Below, piece after piece: positions 61,141-64,000 of a stretch of 64,000 nucleotides of DNA. The position numbers and the translations under genes are program-made. The stretch is from Mangifera indica (Eukaryota > Streptophyta > Magnoliopsida > Sapindales > Anacardiaceae): contig NC_058154.1 in NCBI RefSeq assembly GCF_011075055.1, positions 1,860,001 to 1,924,000 of the forward strand, written 5' to 3'. The notes under the pieces were generated by a model that was given only the letters and a program-made list of their open reading frames with translations, made no database searches and was not told where the DNA came from. Positions within the stretch are counted from its first letter, which is position 1; the number at the start of each line of letters is the position of its first letter.

Positions 61141-61390
61141 TGTAAAAAATAGGAACTGAAATATAAAAAATATAGACTGAATTCACACAGATTCTATTGC
61201 AAAAGACAGAATTTATACAAGTACAGAGCCCACTAATTTAGCAGAAAATTATGACAATCAACTAACTAATCTTAGCCTAAAATACAGAAGCGTAACTACA
61301 GCCTAAATTCTAGAAATTTATAACAAAAGTACATCATATAAAGTAACAATACAAATAATATCTTACAGATCAATACAAACAATATCTTCA
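61141..61390 (-). mobile_element. 3' LTR of the Copia element
   Basis: The 250-bp segment has TG...CA ends (TGTAAAAAAT on the plus-strand left and TATCTTCA on the right). On the minus strand it follows a polypurine tract (TTGAGGGGAGA, about 61402-61391) located immediately after the end of the pol frame, which is the normal position of the 3' LTR. A TATA-like TATAAAT is present near 61212. The 5' LTR lies outside the window, so the boundaries and target duplication cannot be tested here. Confidence 0.75.
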
Positions 61391-64000
61391 AGATCTCCCC
61401 TCAAGTTGGAGCATGAAGATCCCGAATGCCCAACTTGCGGAGAAGAAAATGAAAACGATCACGTCCCAATGCTTTAGTTAAGATATCTGCCAGTTGAAAT
61501 TGAGTTGAAACATATTGTGTAGCAATGGTGCCAGATTGCAGGTGTTCACGAATAAAATGACAATCAATCTCAATATGTTTAGTGCGCTCATGGAAGACAA
61601 GATTGGCAGCAATGTGTAAAGTCGATTGATTGTCACAGTACAAAAGCATGGGTTGAGAATATGACAAAGTAAGATCAGCAAGTAGACCTCGTAACCATAT
61701 CAGCTCACTAGTGGTAGAAGCCATAGATCGATATTCTGATTCGGCAGAAGAACGAGAGACTGTGGATTGTTTCTTGGATTTCTAAGAGATAGGTGCAGCA
61801 CCAAGAAAAATGTAGTAACTGGTAATAGATCGTCGTGTCATGGGACAACTGGCCCAGTCAGCATCATAATAAGCTTTGATCTGAAAATCACTGTGGGAAG
61901 GAAAAAACAAACCTTGACCAGGAGAACTCTTCAAATAACGAAGAACATGATAAGCAGCATCAAGATGTGGATGACAAGGTTTTTGCATGAATTGACTAAG
62001 AAGTTGTACTGCATAAGTGATATCGGGCCGAGCAATTGTGAGATAAATGAGACGCCCAATTAAGCGTCGGTATTGTTGTGGGTCCTTTAATAGTTCACCA
62101 CAATCTGAAGACAAATGATGATGTTGTGGGATGGGAAAAGCAGTTGGTTTACTACCAGACATCCCAGTTTCTTTCAAGATGTCAAGTGTGTATTTGCGTT
62201 GGCAAAGAGATATCCCTTAAGGAGAACGAGCAAGTTCTAAGCCAAGAAAATACTTAAGAGTACCAAGATCCTTTATAGAGAAACATGTATTAAGATAACT
62301 CTTGAGCTTTTGGATCTACAAAATATCATTCCCAGCAAGGACTATGTCATCCACATAAACAAGGAGAGCAAGGAAAGAAGTACCTTGAGTCAAAGTAAAA
62401 AGTGAATGATCATGGTGAGATTGTACACAGCCAAATTTTCACAATGATAAAAAGAACTTTTCAAACCATTGTCGAGGAGCCTGCTTTAGACCATACAAAG
62501 ATTTATGAAGTCGACAAACATGAGTATCACCTGGTGAGAGATAACCTGGGGGAGGAGACATATAGACCTCTTCATGTAAATCACCATGTAAAAAAGCATT
62601 ATTCACATCTAATTGATGTAATTCCCAATTTTTGGCAGCGGCAACAACTAACAAACACCTAACAGTAGTTAATTTTACAATAGGTGCAAAGGTTTCGGTA
62701 TAATCCAAACCTTCAATTTGTGTATATCCTTGGGCTACCAAACGCGCTTTGTAACGCTCAATAGAACCATTTGCCTGAAATTTTATTTTGTATACCCAAC
62801 GAGAACCAGTTGGTTTCTTTCCTGAAGGTAATGGCACCAAGCTCCAAGTATGATTTTTCTCTAGCGCAGAAATTTCTTGTTTCATAGCCTCACACCATTT
62901 CGGGTCCTTGACAGCCTGGGAGAAAGATTTAGGCTCACTAATAATGGAAATATTAGCAAGAAAAGCTTGATGAGATGAAATAAAGCGAGAATAAGACAAA
63001 TGACATGACATAGGATAAGGAGTACCTGAAGAAACTGCATTGGATGTAAGCTGTGATGGCTTATCTACTCCAGGAAGTTGATATACATAGTCATCAAAAT
63101 AAGAGGGAAGACGATGAGCCCTTTGAGGTCGTGATGGATTAAGAAGAGAGTTTTGCATGGGACTTGGCTGTTCAGTAAAGGTCTGTGTGGGTGAGTCTTG
63201 AGATGGAGCCATAGCCTTATGGTTAGAATCAATATTATCTTGAATTGAAGAGTTGTGACAAGGAGGCACATTATCTGACGTCTCCAAAGAATCAAGAATT
63301 GGTAAAAGTACAACAACATTTGGTTCTTTTGGAAGGTTGTGAGAATGAAAAGGGAATTGATTTTCATAAAAAATAACATCTCATGATGTAAAAATTTTGT
63401 GTGACTCCATGTCAAAAACTCTATATCCCTTTTGACCCATAGGATAACCAATAAAAATACAAGACTTAGAACGAGGTGCAAATTTATCCTTTGATCGATT
63501 TTTATTATGCACATAACATAAACAACCAAAGACACGTAAATAAGAATATGATGGAGGCTTTGAAAATAACATCTCATAAGGACTCTTGCCATTCAATTTA
63601 GGTGTAGGAGTATAATTTATCAAATAAGCTGCAGTCAAAACACATTCACCCCAAAATTTGATTGGTAGATTTGATTGGAATCGAAGAGCACGAGCAACCT
63701 CTAATAAGTGACGGTGCTTGCGTTCTACTATTCTATTTTGTTGTGGTGTATCAACACAAGATGTTTGATGAGAAATACCATGAAGAGAGAAGAAATTTGA
63801 CATAGAACTATAGGTAAATTCTAGACCATTATCACTCCTAACTTGTTTAATACCACAACTAAATTGAGTACTGACCATAACATGAAATTGAATAAAGCGT
63901 TTTTGTGCCTTTGACTTATTTTTGAGAAGATAAACCCAAGTGCATCTTGTGCAATCATCCACGATAGTAAGAAAATAATGAGCACTAGAAAGAGATGGGG
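61391..64000 (-). mobile_element. Degenerate Copia retrotransposon, pol region (truncated by window edge)
   Basis: One frame reads through the pol polyprotein on the minus strand, with no frameshift noticed. The integrase core has the Asp-Asp-Glu residues in VDDCTRCTWVYLL, VRSDNGLEF and VERKHRHLLEVAR, followed by FWGECVLTAAYLIN. Reverse transcriptase includes [55 protein letters not shown] and the YVDD active site (LLVYVDDIVLAGND, near 62345). RNase H includes IGRLIYLTIARPDITYAVQL, SSAESEYRSM and IAANLVFHERTKHIEIDCHF. Stops interrupt the frame at about 63378-63380, 62439-62441, 62316-62318, 62217-62219 and 61782-61784, so no functional pol can be made. Gag and the 5' LTR lie beyond 64000. Confidence 0.93.

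Overview
The window looks like nuclear DNA of a dicot plant, probably a rosid, although the species cannot be named from the sequence. It is AT-rich, its genes have GT-AG introns, and it carries plant-specific genes: an auxin influx carrier, a chloroplast ribosomal protein, the CP29 antenna protein, a plant HMGB protein and an AIRP2-type RING ligase. Plant transposon families (Mutator-like, hAT-type and Copia) fill much of the rest. Six protein genes can be supported. All other long stretches are intergenic or made of transposon remains.

Layout. From 1 to 23.4 kb there is no convincing host gene. This part holds small hAT-type elements with 8-bp target duplications, LTR-retrotransposon relics (one with a primer-binding site, one with a decayed gag), AT-rich interspersed repeats and a long TA microsatellite. 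An AUX1/LAX-type auxin permease gene (+, eight coding exons) lies at 24.5-27.4 kb. After another repeat-rich stretch comes a three-exon gene for chloroplast ribosomal protein bTHX/PSRP4 (+, 32.5-33.1 kb). At 36.3-44.0 kb lies the most unusual structure: a 7.7-kb imperfect palindrome whose arms each carry a decayed MURA-like transposase gene, in divergent orientation. A gene-rich block follows: an unrecognised 235-residue protein (+, 44.6-45.3 kb), LHCB4/CP29 (-, 45.7-46.6 kb), HMGB1-like (+, 50.0-51.6 kb) and AIRP2-like RING E3 ligase (-, 53.9-56.1 kb). The right edge holds a degenerate Copia retrotransposon (-, 61.1 kb to beyond the window end).

Plant genes are separate transcription units and the six do not form a pathway. 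They are ordinary housekeeping, plastid and hormone genes set among transposons. The notable biology is in the transposons. One Mutator-like family, marked by ends containing TATTTCCCACCCAA-like sequence, appears both as small non-autonomous elements (two with near-perfect 9-bp target duplications) and as the large palindrome. The palindrome resembles the arrangement of maize Mu killer, an inverted duplication that silences MuDR. The two arms share disabling lesions, so the transposase gene was already dead when it was duplicated. A second family, hAT-type with 8-bp duplications, carries a conserved pair of 16-bp palindromes spaced 30 bp apart.

All identifications come from reading translations and motifs by eye. 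No database search was run, and percentages of identity are estimates.
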